Shown here: in pieces, positions 35,464 through 48,061 of the stretch
How positions within the stretch are numbered: position 1 is the stretch's first letter
How the letters are laid out: every line of letters starts with the position of its first letter
Assembly (NCBI GenBank): GCA_038380435.1
Contig: JAWZYU010000007.1
Coordinates: 24,407,001-24,471,000, forward strand
Length of the DNA stretch: 64,000 nt
Reading direction: 5' to 3'
Source of the DNA: Ryuthela nishihirai
Taxonomy: Eukaryota; Arthropoda; Arachnida; Araneae; Heptathelidae
Made by a program: the position numbers and the translations under genes
Notes under the pieces: generated by a model
What the model saw: the letters and a program-made list of their open reading frames with translations, nothing else
Database searches by the model: none
What the model was told of the DNA's origin: nothing

Positions 35464-36929
35464 CATTGGTTTCCATAAATTAAGAAAAAATGAGAAAAAT
35501 CGCAATAATTGGTTAAAAAAATTATGCGATTCTCACCAACTTGTTCATGTAACCAGTAAAATAATGCCGAGTGAGCATATCGTATGCAAATTAGTCTAGG
35601 TTGCATCAATTTGCATAATCGGATAATGGCATAAAAACAGGTGTTTTGAAGTGGATTGTTATTTTGAGTTGTAAATGTGAGTAAAGAAATTCAAATTAGC
35701 CATTTTGGTGGAATGACCTCAAGACATCATTTGTCAAATGAACTGCGGTGGAGAGCTTTGGCTGGCTCGAAGCAGGCCAAAGTCAGTCAGACCTGGCACA
35801 ATGTCTGAATGCGAGTCCTTCTGTGGCCCATAGATTGTGGAATCAATTTCTTAACACGGATTCCATGTCTCAGAGATTTAGCCAAGGAAGGGCTAGAGTT
35901 ATGACCACTGTACAAGACCGATATCTGTGATTAACAGTACAAAGAAGCAGTATGTCTACTCCCTCTCTTGCAGCAGCCACTGGGAGGGTTGTATCAGCTT
36001 CTACTGTGAATAGAAGGTTTCATGTGGGAAGTCTGTATGCTAGAAGGAAAGAAATTTGCATACCCCTCACACACAGGAGAGAGTGGTTGAATTGGGCATG
36101 CACGCATGTTAACTGGACAGAAGGGCAATGGAGATCCGTACTCTTTACAGATGAGTCCAGATATTGCTTGCAGAATGATTCCAGGCATCGTTTGATATGG
36201 AGAAGAATGAGGTAACTGCTATCATCCCAGTAATATCCGTCAAAGAGACAGTTATGGTGGAGGTTGTGTGTTTGGGGTGGCATTTCCTTAGGTGGATGCA
36301 CAGACTTCTATGTGTTGACAAGTGGGAACCTCAATGCTCAAAGGTATAGAAATGACATCCTGGATCCTTATGTATGTCCTTACTTTGGCACAATAGGTGA
36401 AACATTCATCTTACAAGATGACAATGGTCGTTCACACAGAGCTCAACTAGTGGAACAATACCTTCGAGAGGAGACCATTATGTGCATGGAATGGCCAGCT
36501 CGATCTCCTGATCTAAATCCAATTGAGCATGTGTAGGATGCTCTAGGGAGATATGTTGCTGCCCTCAACCTGCCACCTGAAACAAAGGGGGGAGCTTATT
36601 ATTGCTTTAAAGGAACTATGGTCGTTACTCCCTACTGAGCTGATTCAAAACATCACAAACAGCATCAAACATCATTGTTGTGCCTGCATTGCTGTAAGGG
36701 GTGACCACCTCCTTATTAAAGAACTTTGCCCATTGTATTTTGACACGTTATTTTTCGACAAGTTCCCAAGTTATTTTTTGACGAAAAATGTTTCTAGTGT
36801 AAAATATTTTATGCCATTCCGAAACTAGAATTGTAATTCATGTTTTCATCAAATTTCATTAAAATCGTTCTTATAGTTTTTTGTTTATCACAATTTTTCT
36901 GAGTTTTCCTTAATTTATGGAAAGCAGTG
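35464..36929 (+). mobile_element. Tc1-like transposon with TIRs and TA duplication
   Basis: Left end (ca-ttggtttccataaattaa) and right end (other strand cactgctttccataaattaa) are inverted copies continuing into gaaaaa...gagaaaaatcgc. TA flanks both ends (35462-35463 and 36930-36931). The transposase reads on the plus strand from 35748: helix-turn-helix (AGQSQSDLAQCLNASPSVAHRLW is the family pattern), LFTDESRYCL (first Asp, ~36145), VWGGISLGG, ILQDDNGRSHRAQ (second Asp, ~36415) and RSPDLNPIEHV (Glu, ~36520). Damage: a stop at 35928-35930, two compensating frame shifts between ~36200 and ~36262, a stop at 36534-36536 and a frame shift near 36590. The best preserved Tc1 here. Confidence 0.95.
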
Positions 36930-37025
36930 TAGATGGATCATTTACTTTGTGGACAGTCACTGCCAATAATTAAGAGCTTTTTGCATGAGTTAATATATGA
37001 TATGTCGAAACAGAAACTTTTCACA

Positions 37026-37308
37026 GGCATGAAGAAGTGTGTGCAAGTTGAAACACGTTACAATATGGTAACAAGTAACAGCAGAACAGTTTGCATTCAG
37101 TCTCTTCAACTGTCTCTGCACAACTTAAGCCTTGCCAAACGCAGTAATACATCACGTATTGCAGTTCAATTTCCAGATCAGCCATAGCTTGCAAAAAATC
37201 ACGCGCAAAAATGAACATCTTTCGAAAGCAAGGAAACAATAGACTGCATACTGTTCTGCTGTGACCATATCGCAGCTTGTTTCAACTTGTACACACTGCT
37301 CCATGCCT
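37026..37308. repeat. Imperfect inverted repeat, ~75-bp arms
   Basis: Arm 37026-37103 and the reverse complement of 37239-37308 agree at about 85% (shared: gtgtg(t/c)(a/g)caagttgaaaca, atatggt-ac, agcagaacagt-tgca). Spacer about 135 bp. Both arms can encode a CVQVET..DMVTAEQ-like peptide on the minus strand, which I do not recognise. Confidence 0.7.
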
Positions 37309-37329
37309 TTGAAAAGTCGCAGTGCTAAC

Positions 37330-39062
37330 TGTTGGCGACGGCAATCCATGAATTAAACCCTATTATACATGGTATGGAAGAGGACAATAATCTATTTATT
37401 GAAATAATGGGGGTCCAGATATATTTATGCCTTCGTATGTTTAATAAAAACCATCCAATTCAATACTTTGTTCAGTTGATCTAATTTAGGCTTTTGAAGG
37501 CTTTTGCATTCACTTATGGCTTTAACATTACTCTAAGAACTCCTAGAAAACTTTAACAATTCATCCTATCAATGTTTTATATAAATGGTAGAGGAATGAA
37601 TATTTTACTCAAGTATCAATACATTCCGATTTACATTTGCTCTATTTACTATTTCAATTTTTTGGGAAATAGTTAATACATCCCATTTTCTTTCCCATTC
37701 ACTGCATAGTGTTGAATTTTTAGAGGTCATAGTTCAATGATGAACAAAAAATTGAGGAATAAAAGAGATACTACTGAGTTGTCATATCACAATGGTATCT
37801 CATTTCAAACCAAGTGTGTTTCAGCACAACTGATCTGAGTGGAAAGCACCCTTAATGGCTAGCTTGTGAACTTTGAGAAACTGGATGGTGCGAGAATGTG
37901 CCATTACAGAAGGGAATAATTTGTAATGAGCATTCCAGAAATATGCTTTTAGAGCACGTATGCTGCTAAATAAAATGTCAAAAAATTGAAAATTTACTGT
38001 TGCAGGATTATGTCACTGTTCCGTTACAAATCTCTAAATCGAATAGCTCCTATGCCTAATAAGGCATAGACTCATTCAAAAATTTTAGAGGTTTAAATTA
38101 AAATGTTAAAGGATTATGTCACATGATTGTTCAGGTGACCACCACTACCAAATGTCATTAGTGCTCTGAATGCATAGAAGGAGTTTTTGATTATAACTTA
38201 GACTAAGATGAGGGAAAGAGAAATTTTCTCTGGGTCAGTGATAATCTGGGATCAAAAATTATATCTTTGCTTTTGGTCTGGGTGGGACAAATTTTGTAAC
38301 TTGTCCTTGGGCATTGAATACTTAACTGTGACAAGGTTCCCTCTGATATAGGGTGCTGAATAATGCAATATCTTAAACTGAACAATTACTCTTAATTTCA
38401 CTATTCTTTATGTGATACCTAAGAAGAAAAAGAAACTTTCACAAGAGGTAATCTGCCGAATGTTAACCATTGTTTAGTTCAGTGACTTATTATTGATTTT
38501 GTGCTTTTGTTTAGCAAAGTTATTTGTCTCTTACTATTGAAACAGTGTCAGCACACATTATCTGACATCTATAGTAGCATTAATAATATTCCTGCTTCCA
38601 ACTCGATGTCGAGAAGATTCAAGGAGGAACAATAGAGTCTTTGCTCCTCATGAACAAATTTAAATCATGTTCCATTGAGATATTGTTTCCCATAGCAGGA
38701 TTTGCAACGGCTATGAGTACAGGAATCTTTTAATCAGCATTAAAAGTATTTAAAGGCTCTAAGAGAAACAGTTTACAACTGATAAAACAGAAACATAATG
38801 CAGGTTTTTTAAGACAATTTTGTTTAAGTTCCTACAACATGCAAAATAACTTTAGATAGTGAAGATAAAAACAACGTTTTCTATAACGTTCATTTAAAAA
38901 TTTTGGTGATTTAAGAATTTAGTTTATATTTTAACTCTTATGCTTTTACATTAATTTTTTGCTTTATTTCTATTTTTTAGCCTTGATCTCATAACAAAAC
39001 TCATGAACCTATCAAGGAGTAATGACTTATCCTCTGGGATTACAATTCTAGACAGTATCCAT
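37330..39062. other. Intergenic stretch downstream of the zinc-finger gene
   Basis: No recognised gene or element. Confidence 0.5.
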
Positions 39063-39068
39063 TTTATT
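39063..39068 (-). terminator. Candidate polyadenylation signal
   Basis: AATAAA on the minus strand, about 246 bases past the stop codon of the zinc-finger gene. Position fits a short 3' UTR, but in AT-rich DNA the hexamer is common, so support is weak. Confidence 0.3.
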
Positions 39069-39313
39069 GTGTTTTCATATTGCTTACTGGTATCATTCAA
39101 ACCATCTATCCATATTCACTAGAATACTAAACCTGATAACATAATTCAACAGTTATAATTATATGAACAAATTATGACACAACAGAAAATACTTGTATAC
39201 AAAACGTGTAACTACTTCATAATGTGATAATTCTACCTATGATTTTCAATTATACATATTTTTCTCTCATTTCACTCTTCATTGAAACTTTTTTTTTACA
39301 AAAATAATGTAGT

Positions 39314-42300
39314 TCATGAAATACCAAGAAACTGTTTAACACCATCTGTATACACATGAGATAAGGTATCAAGTTCTTCAGAATGAAGATTAGCAGATGT
39401 ATGAATAGAGTGAGTAATTGACTCTTCGTTAGGAAATATTTGTGAATGACCTAAAAGATTTTCTGATGTTACCTTTGCCTCATTTGAATGAGTAGAGGAT
39501 GATGTTGTTGTAAGAGTGGTGGAACTAGAAGATATTACTGCTGTCACCTCTGACCTAACAATTTCTGAATGATTGGTTGTTAGATTTTCTTGATGATTTC
39601 CAACCCATACTGTTGAAGTGGTATGCTGATTTGACCTCAGTAAATTTGTATCATTATTGTTTACAGGAATTTGAACATTATGTGGATATGGTGGTAAATC
39701 AAGTAACGAATTTGCTTCTGTAAATGTTTGCTTTACTTGACAAGGATTTATATGATCATGATTTGTAGATGGTTGCTGATGTGATACAGAATGAAGGTTG
39801 CTATCAAGCAAAAATGAAGAAACAGATAATGGTGCTTCTGATTCATGAAGGGAAATGTGCTGAAGGGAATGTGAAGTAGTTAGATTTGGTTGGTGAGATT
39901 GTAAAATGTGATTTGATGATGAAACAGATACAGAGTGGTTTCCTAGTGTTGGTGATGCTATAAGTAATGTATCATGGGTATGAGCTGAAGAATGAGATGG
40001 CACTACTGAGGTTGGGGTATTAGAATGAACTGCAGATGTTATGGTTCCTACTGACAGCAGACTAGATGTACTTGAGGTATGAGGCAACTGAAGTGTCTGG
40101 AAATGGCTAGAAGAAATATCCTCCAAATTTTGTTCACAAACTGTAACAGTATTTGACACAATAGGCACTGACTGAAGGCTTGATACTGTTGTAGTAACAT
40201 TGTCCTGAGCAGATATTAGAGACATTAGAGATCCCTCCATAGCTGAATTTTTGGCCAATCCTAATTCATTTGAATCAGTTTCTGGAATTATATCTAAATC
40301 ATTTTTATCAAGGTAAGATTGTAATTTGAGTGGAGAAACAATGACATATTCATCTGGTCCCGAAGAAACATGTGTTAAAGAAATTCTTTGGAAATCTGTA
40401 CTATTATTCAAAATAATGTCATTTTGTTGATTCTGGATAAAACTGATATTTGGAGTTAACACTACAGGAAAGCCATCACATGAAGAGTGATCCTGCAAAA
40501 CTTCCAGAGTTTCAGCTAAATTCGAAGAGCCATCTTGGCTACTTAAATTTGTTTCTGTGTCAGATTCATCTCCAATTTTTTTAACCCTTTTGCTTTTGAA
40601 CTGTACCTGGTGGGCTGATACCATATGTCGTTTTAAGTGTGACATCCTTTTATATGACTGACTACAATGACATACATAAGGCCTTGCATCACTATGAATT
40701 CTCATGTGTCGTTTTAATCCACTTCTGCCTTTGAAACCCTTGCTACATAATTCACAAACAAACCCCCTTTCTTCAGAATGAACATAAGCATGGTGTTCTT
40801 TTAAAGTTGCTAGAGCATGAAATGATGAGCCACAAATTTCACACACAAAGCGCCTGTTGTCAGTGTGAAGTTCTATATGTCGTTTCAAGTTTGTCTTACA
40901 TTTACATTTATAGTCACAGTAGGGACATTCAAAAGGTTTAATGCTACCATGAAGTTGCTCCATATGCCTTAAAAGACCTTGATGTCTGTAAAACTTGGCA
41001 CCACACTTTGCACAGAGGAAGAGTTTTTCAAGTTCAATGGTTTTTCCTTCAATTTCACCAACATGCTTTAAGTGGCTAGCAGTTTTCATGTGCTTTGCCA
41101 ATGCTCTGGAATTGCGAAAACTTTTTTCACAGTGGGAGCACTGTATAGGCCTTTCACCTGTATGAATTCTCTGATGTATACGCAGATGAATTGGACGCTG
41201 AAATCGTTTTTTACATGTAGGGCATTCGTGTTTCTTTTCTACCATCTGTATTCCATGAGTAGTTTGCTGGTGCTTATTATAAAGTTTCTTTGTTGAAAAT
41301 GTAATTCCACATACAGAGCACAAATGTCTTTCATGACCCATCATATGTTGTTCATATTGCTGTTTACGTTCGAATTTTTCACCACACTGGTTGCATTCAA
41401 ACTTAGAATTTTGAGAATGATTTTCCATATGCAATCGATAAGCCTTATCATTTTCACACATAGTTCCACATTTTGTGCAAACAATTTGCCCATTTGCATG
41501 CTTCTTCAAATGTATATTAAGTGAAGGTCTTTTAAAAAATTTTCTGTCACAATAGTGGCAGCAGTAAAATTTTTCAGGTTCTGAAATGTTGTGTATTGCT
41601 TTCATATGTTTACAAAGTGCTTTTCTTTTTGTGAACTGGGCATTGCATTTTTTGCAGTTATTCCTTTTATGACCCATAATGTGCTTATAAAGATGATGCT
41701 TTTGCGAAAAAACCATACTGCAGAGCATACATTTATAGAGTGTTGTTTGCTGTCCTAAAACTGTTTTTACTATTACAGCTTCATCACATGAATGATGGTA
41801 ATATTCTGATAATGTTTCAAACTCATTTGTACAGAATCTACATGAAATAATTGTATTTACACTTTTTTCCTTGGTGTTAGTTTCTTTTTGTAACCTATCA
41901 TTTTTATTTTTATCATTCAATGACTCATTTGGAAGTTGTAAGACATTTTTATTATAACTATCACCACCATATAGATGTTTTGTTAAAGTTTGATCTTGAT
42001 TTTTATTTGCATTTGTTTCACTTGGAAACACAGGAAGTTTTTTCTTAAGAGGCCTCCCTTTACTGGAAAAAATGGTTTTATTATTACTGCTTTTATTTTG
42101 AATTGCTCCTTTTTTCTTACTATTTTTGTATTTTATTTGGAGCTTGTTAATTTTATTTTGGGAATCTCTCACAGATGAACTTACTTTGTGTTTTGTAGAC
42201 CTAGTCAAAATTGAATGTTTTTTAACAACTTTCTTACTGAATGAAGTTTTTGGATAAACCTTGAGTGTTTGTTCTATTTCCGTTGTACTTTTTGCAGAAT

Positions 42301-42396
42301 TCTTACCATTTAGAGAATTTATCTTCTTCAGAACTGAGTTTTTACTTCCTTTGAAATGATTTGATTCTAAAATTTCTTCATATGATGCTGGATTAC
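39314..42396 (-). CDS. C2H2 zinc-finger protein, exon 3 (residues 163-1189)
   Basis: The acceptor TTCTTCTCTAG ends at 42397; the exon begins with GT, completing a Gly codon split with exon 2. Residues about 163-345 are Lys/Asn/Ser-rich with an AT-hook-like KGRPLKKK near 275-282. A degenerate finger (CRFC..HHSC) lies near 348-366. Then 13 C2H2 fingers span about 383-758 (genomic 41737-40610): YKCMLC..H-x3-H to YVCHC..H. A canonical HTGERP linker joins fingers 7 and 8; finger 13 has only one residue between its cysteines. The rest (~760-1189) is a Ser/Thr/His-rich, finger-free tail ending QFLGIS, likely a regulatory region. Role inferred: nuclear sequence-specific DNA-binding transcription factor. 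No KRAB, ZAD or BTB domain seen. No stop in 3 kb, so under selection. Confidence 0.93.
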
Positions 42397-42739
42397 CTAG
42401 AGAAGAAAAAAAAATCAATGCATAAATGCACAATTTTTTTAACTACACTTAAGAGCAAAAGCTACACAATGGCCTTCCTTAATATTTTGAAAAATATATA
42501 AAATAAAAAATAAAACATTGAATTGCTTCTGTAATAACTTTGGTGAATATGTACATCATCAGTTACACTGCTTCAGAGGCTTCAAAAGCATGCAAATGAA
42601 TCAGTACAAAAGGCACACTTTAACAGGAATGTGCTTTATTTATTGTCAGGAATTGTGCATTCTTTATTGTTTGTAGGTGAATTGCAAACTGGAGAAGGCT
42701 ATTTGCTTAAAAATCTCTCAAAGACAGTTTAGATGACTC

Positions 42740-42990
42740 ATTAAGATGGAGTGCCATTGGAAGAATGGAGGGTGATCAGTCTCAAGCTAATGAGCCAGCT
42801 GCTGAATATGTCTAGAATGGTGGTTTCCAAGCTCTGGAGACAATTTCAGGAAACATCATTAGAAGACAAGTACAAGGTTGCCAAAGAGTAGCATCTCAAG
42901 ATTACCAATATATGGCTTTAATTGTCAAATCATAAAGAATTGATGCCATGTGGCACACCACATCAGGAGTTATGCTTTTGTGTTTGTGAC
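42740..42990 (+). pseudogene. Tc1-like transposase N-terminus, decayed, in intron 2
   Basis: The plus strand encodes MEGDQSQAN, then VSRMVVSKLWRQFQET after a frame repair, the pattern of the Tc1 helix-turn-helix (M.AGQSQ...A..L..S...VSRLW..FQET). Only this part is visible. Confidence 0.6.
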
Positions 42991-43099
42991 TTAACTTTGG
43001 TACTTGAGTGCAGTTTACAAGTAACTTATAAAAGGTTATTAGTGGAAAACAGTTGACATTAAATTGAACAGTAAAATAAATATAAAGTCCACTAAAATG

Positions 43100-43460
43100 G
43101 GATTGTTGGACTGTTTTTGTCTCTGATCAGTGCCTTTTCTCCACACACTGAGTTAAATGAACTTGTCACAAAGACTCCAATAGCTCAGAGAAAGAGTTCT
43201 ACTAGACAACTATTAGAGACAGATGGAAGCCTTCCATCAAGGGAACAGGCAACCTTTAATGCACACCAAGAATGGTCCTTTTCTACATGGGACCACAGCT
43301 TAATACCCAATCTGACAGATGGTGATCTCTACAAGTACATCAATGTTCCCTTTCTTGTTGATGGCAGAATGTGGATTGGAAGAGAACATTCACAGCACAG
43401 ATCTAGTTGAGACTTAAACCTGGAACAGATTACAAATATGGCATGCTACTGAGCTTCTGA
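43100..43460 (-). mobile_element. SINE family B, diverged, in intron 2
   Basis: Blocks: tctgatcagtgccttttctc, acacactgagttaaatga, cagatggaagccttccatca, ccacagcttaatacccaatc, ggaacagattacaaatatgg, then ctactgagctt of the tRNA-like head. The 97-codon frame at 43117-43410 is a chance ORF inside this SINE. Confidence 0.8.
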
Positions 43461-43469
43461 ATTTAATCA

Positions 43470-44770
43470 CACTGAAACTCTACAGATTCTGATGTGAAAA
43501 GATTCAATTCCTGGCTATAGATCTGAACATGTTAACACAACTGTAAGAAAGTGTAACAGACTTGGCATTCAGAGATTATGTAAGTGCTTGGTTCACATGC
43601 AACTTCCAGAATTACATACAACTAATTACTGTGAAGAGTGAGTCTATATTCCACATAGAATCATCATAGATGTGGTATAAACAGCCATGTCATCCCAAGA
43701 ACAAATGGGAGTTTATGACATGAAAATAAATTTGCTTTGCCCAGACAGAAAATTTTCAATCCAATCTAATCTGCCTAGAAAGTCATGTCAAGTATGTTCT
43801 ACGATCATTCCGTAAATATAATGTTAAATTAATTAATTAATTATAATGTTAATCCACAGCAACATGTTATAAGCTAGCCATCATCATAGCTAGTCAGGTA
43901 GCATAACTCTGGAAAATTGATAATAATTGATCGACAACCAAAACATTGATAATATATGAAAATAAAATAAAAAAAAAAAATCCACAGAAATGAAACTGAA
44001 GGCTTAATTATTAAAGTATGAATAAAATACTAACTGGACAAATGCAGATGATATCCAATGTGTAGGGACGGCATTGTAAACTATCCAACATGCAGCCCTC
44101 TTAACAGAGGACTTGCTCATGTCAGCAATTAGTGGCCCCTATGTCTTGCTTTGCTGTAACCTAGTTTTAAGTTGTAGACAAGCTTCAATAACAAGTTCTG
44201 GTTAAGGCTCTATACAGTTACAGTTTTGATTTCAGTATGGAAACAACATAGAATGCTGTGATAAATGATAAAAATAATTCTAGGAATATTGAAATAGGTT
44301 TAGGGCAGAAAAGAGAGTAAAACCAAAAAAAAAAATAATAGGAAAGGTATGTACTTCATTAATTACTTCCAAAATCTTCTGATTTTAAAATTAGCAGTTT
44401 TTCCTAATTTTCAGGATAATTTTGAAACTTTAAGGCAAAATTTGTTGGTAATAGTTCAAATCAAACTTGTGAGCTTATCAAGGGGTTGCTTCAGCATAGA
44501 ATAACATTAACAAACAAATCAGCAATCCTGTATATCAGGTCTAAGAAATGACGATCAGATGCCTTTAACAAATCATTTATATTTCAGTTTAATAAAATAT
44601 GCATTAAATGAAGAAAGAAAGCATTATTTTTAGGAATGAATGTCTTTTTATAAGATATATGCAAGAAAATTTTAAAATGATCATTTCTCATTATTTTAAT
44701 TGAAGTTTCATGAGTTATCCTAAAAACGGGCATAATGTATTGGGCCTCTCATTTCGGATTCTATCAATGC
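43470..44770. other. Intron 2, no recognised feature
   Basis: AT-rich; a short TTAA-repeat at 43828-43843 and poly-A runs only. Confidence 0.5.
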
Positions 44771-44775
44771 ATTAT

Positions 44776-46855
44776 ATTGGCAGTGGGGGAACAGGTCTTT
44801 GCCTCATGCTTGCAATTAGGGGGCTGTTTGATATTGTCGGCATTCCCTCTCTCAATAAACTTAGTTTCTTTAAACATCCCACTAGCCATTTTCTCTCTAC
44901 AGGTAGTTGGAATGTGAGGAGTCTGCACAGAGCTTATTCTCTTGATGTCCTCACACAACAATTCTATCGTTATAATTTAGATATTATTGGCTTGCAAGAA
45001 ACCACCAGATGGACATAAAAGTCATCAATACCCAACTAGTCCTAATAGAAAGCATTACAGAGAGCTTAAGAAACGTGTAAAGGATCAGTTAGCTGCTAAC
45101 AATAGTCTTTGGCTTGATGGCTTGGCTGACAAAGCTGAGGAAGCAGTTAGACAGCACAAGAGCAGAGAGCTGTATCAGATAGTTAATGTTTTGGTAGAAA
45201 ACGGACAGGCATACAAGGATTGCAGGATAAACAAGGTAAGGTTATAGAAGGAGAGGATTTTGTCATGGCTAGGTGAGCTGAGCATTTCAGTGATGTTCTA
45301 CACACTGTGGTTAGTTCTACTCCCATTGTTTGTAATGACAATAGACGCATTACTGGCATTAATGTTGGCCCTATAACTCAATCTGAAGTTACTATGGCTA
45401 TTTCTAAACTTAAACTACAAAAATCCCCAGGGGTAGATGAAATTACTACTGAAATACTTAGAACTGGGAATGTTTCTGTTACCACATGAATGACTGAAAT
45501 TCTGAATATCTTTTATGATAAAGGCATTGTTTTGAAGGATTTTACTAGAGCTATTATTATCCCTATTTTTAAAAAGGGTGATCACAGTTCATGTGATAAC
45601 TATAGGGGCATCAGCCTACTTACTGTTCCAAGTAAAGTGCTGTACATGATTGTATTTAATAGAATTAAGAATCTAGTTGACAGGCAATTGTGTGATGAGC
45701 AATGTGAATTCAGAAGTGGTAGGGATGTGTAAATGGGATTTTTTCACTCAGATTCTTGAGAAGTGTTTAGAGTTTCAAAACCTTTCGTTACTAGCTTTGT
45801 TGCTTTCAAAAAGACTTTTGACCCTGTTGATTGTCATAATTTGTGGTTGATTGTGAGATTGTATGGTGTACAAGACAAGTTAGTTAACATAATGAAATCT
45901 CTCTATAATAACATTGAGTTGTGTGTGATAGTTGGTAAGGCTTGTAGTAATTGGTTTAGCATTATTTCTGGTGTTCAACAAAGGTACATTTTGTCTCCTT
46001 TTCTCTTTAGTTTGGTTATTGATTATGCTAATGTGAAATTCACTGCAAGGAAAAAGCCTTAAATGGTCTGGAGATACGAAAATTTCTGATTCAGATTATG
46101 CTGATAACTTAGTCCTTTTGGCAAATGATGTTGATGAGATGAACTCTTTAATTTGAGCTGTTGATGAGACTGGTAGTAGAATAAGTTTGATTATAAACGA
46201 AAGAAAACTAAAGTGATGAAAATTGGTCAGGCAGGCTGTGATTCAGTTAATCTGAATGGCTGCACCCTTGAGCAGGTATCACATGCTGGTTATGTGCAGC
46301 ATGAGATTAACAGATGAATAGGGATTGCTGCTGGGACTTTTAAGAATCTATGGAGAGTGTGGAGAAATAGGTGTGTATACCTAAAGACTAAAATTAGACT
46401 ATAATAGTTTGGTTCTTTCTAGGGTTAGTTATGGTAGTGAAACTTCGACAGTTTGTAAGCAAGATAACAAAAACTGGATGCTTTTTATTCTAGATGCTTA
46501 CGCAGTATCTTGGGCTTTAGATGGTTCAACTTTGTAAGTAATGATGAGGTTAGGCAAAGGAGTCGGCAACCTCCTTTAAGCAGCATATTGTGCAGAGAGA
46601 GACTCTGTTGGTTTGGCCATGTTGCCCATATGAATAATTATAGATTGGTGAATAGGGACCTAGGTTTGCCTAAAGGCATCAGAAAGAGGGGGAGACCTAG
46701 GATGAGGTGGGCAGATAGTGTCCAACAGGATGTTGTTAGAATTGGTGTGCAGTGGCCAGATGCAGCTCAGGGCAGATACGCTTGGAGAACTAAATTGCAC
46801 TGTCTGGTTGGATCTCCATAGCCCATGGCTGCTTGAGGATGATGATGATGATGTT
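44776..46855 (+). pseudogene. APE-type LINE (RTE/CR1-like), copy 2, in intron 2
   Basis: Starts with the same bases as copy 1 (gtgggggaac.gg). The endonuclease is cut after GSWNVRSLHRAYSLD...LQETTRW (44907-45013) and jumps to the linker (NRKHYRELKKRVKDQ, AAEEAVRQHKSRELYQ type, 45045-45247). The RT runs from about 45400: KSPGVDEITTEIL, IIIPIFKKGD, NYRGISLL, FVAFKKTFDPVD, then QQRYILSPFLFSL and DSDYADNLVLLAND (catalytic YADD-type box changed to YADN, ~46095). The C-terminal block LCWFGHVAHMNNYRL with RKRGRPRMRW is at 46590-46715. It ends in a (gat)n microsatellite tail (46836-46852). Opposite strand to the host gene. Confidence 0.85.
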
Positions 46856-46859
46856 TATA

Positions 46860-48060
46860 TTGAAGTGTCCCTATATATTTTAGCTCATTATTTATATATA
46901 TAGTGTTTTATTAAATATATTATATGTTATATATGGTCAATAAATATTATTGTTAATATCAAGGCTTTTTGTTATATGGTAAAGAAATATATTGATACAT
47001 GCATGAATGATTTAATTAATTAGTTCTTGTTACACACTATACTATATTAATATATATATACACCCCATACCATAATAAATGAATATTTTTAAAACACATT
47101 TTAATTTTTTAAAGGAAGAAAGTATGTCCCTACACAAAGGGCAGAGATAACCTAGAAGCTATATTAGGCTTGTCCTGGTTTCTCATACAGCATACAAACA
47201 CTTACACAAGGACATGTCTCGCTGGTCTTAGTAGTCAGATACACTAACCACTAGACCAGATAGGGTCTAGTGGTTAAGCATACCTGACTATTATACTATA
47301 TATATAATAAACTTTTAAAATTTATAAATAATACATGAAATGTATAAAAACTGTTCAAGTGCTAAATGAGGATGATATTATCTATAAATTTATAATGGGA
47401 ATGGAGTCAAAAATTTATATTAATAAATATTATAAAACACAATATAATTTCCAATACATTTCGCATTGAGTTTACTTGCATACACAGTTAACAGATGGCA
47501 GCCCATTCATTCATATCAACCATAAAAAGGAAATACCCTATTACAATAAGTGTAGAAACCTATATACATATTGGTATGTTCCAGTGAGTATGAAATTAGA
47601 ACATACAGGTAATGAACAGAAAAAAAAAATGAAAACATCAAGGTATTTGGAAAGCCTTGGTTTATATTAAACAGTGGCATCTACATGCCACTGACAAAGG
47701 CATGAAACATGCAAATGACATTCCACCATGCTTAGCATCATGTCTATAAAGGCAAATCATTCAATTCTATTTCCAAATAAAATAGTGTGTAGAAACACTT
47801 TTACATTTGATAGTTAGAAATAAATTACTCACAAGAGTTACAAACTCACTTGTGGATAAGAAAATACACATATTATGTAAAGAGGCACAAAAGTGTTTTC
47901 TGAAGTGATATTACTCTATTGAGTAATCTATATAAATCTAAACAAATAGAAAAAATACAATAGAGATCACAGTAAATTTTCAATATCATGCAACCAAGTT
48001 CTTAGTTTATTCCTAAATTACTAAAAAAAAAAAAACTGCCATAACTGCATGTAATTATTG
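46860..48060. other. Intron 2, AT-rich, one hairpin
   Basis: No gene recognised apart from the hairpin at 47233-47289, listed separately. Confidence 0.5.
47233..47289. repeat. tRNA-head-like inverted repeat
   Basis: Arms agtcagatacactaaccact-agacc and ggtct-agtggttaagcatacctgact pair with 4 mismatches over 25 bp, separated by 6-7 bases. The right arm resembles a tRNA A-box (ctagtggttaagcatacctga), so both arms look like opposed tRNA/SINE heads. Confidence 0.6.
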
Positions 48061-48061
48061 G

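Noticed and set aside
41072..42178. Plus-strand frames of 60-75 codons
   Set aside because: Antisense shadows of the zinc-finger exon.
42397..42433. ATG at 42433 as the start of the zinc-finger protein
   Set aside because: It gives MCIYALIFFSSL, which reads straight through a polypyrimidine tract and acceptor; the splice-phase match to the 55-kb exon is better.
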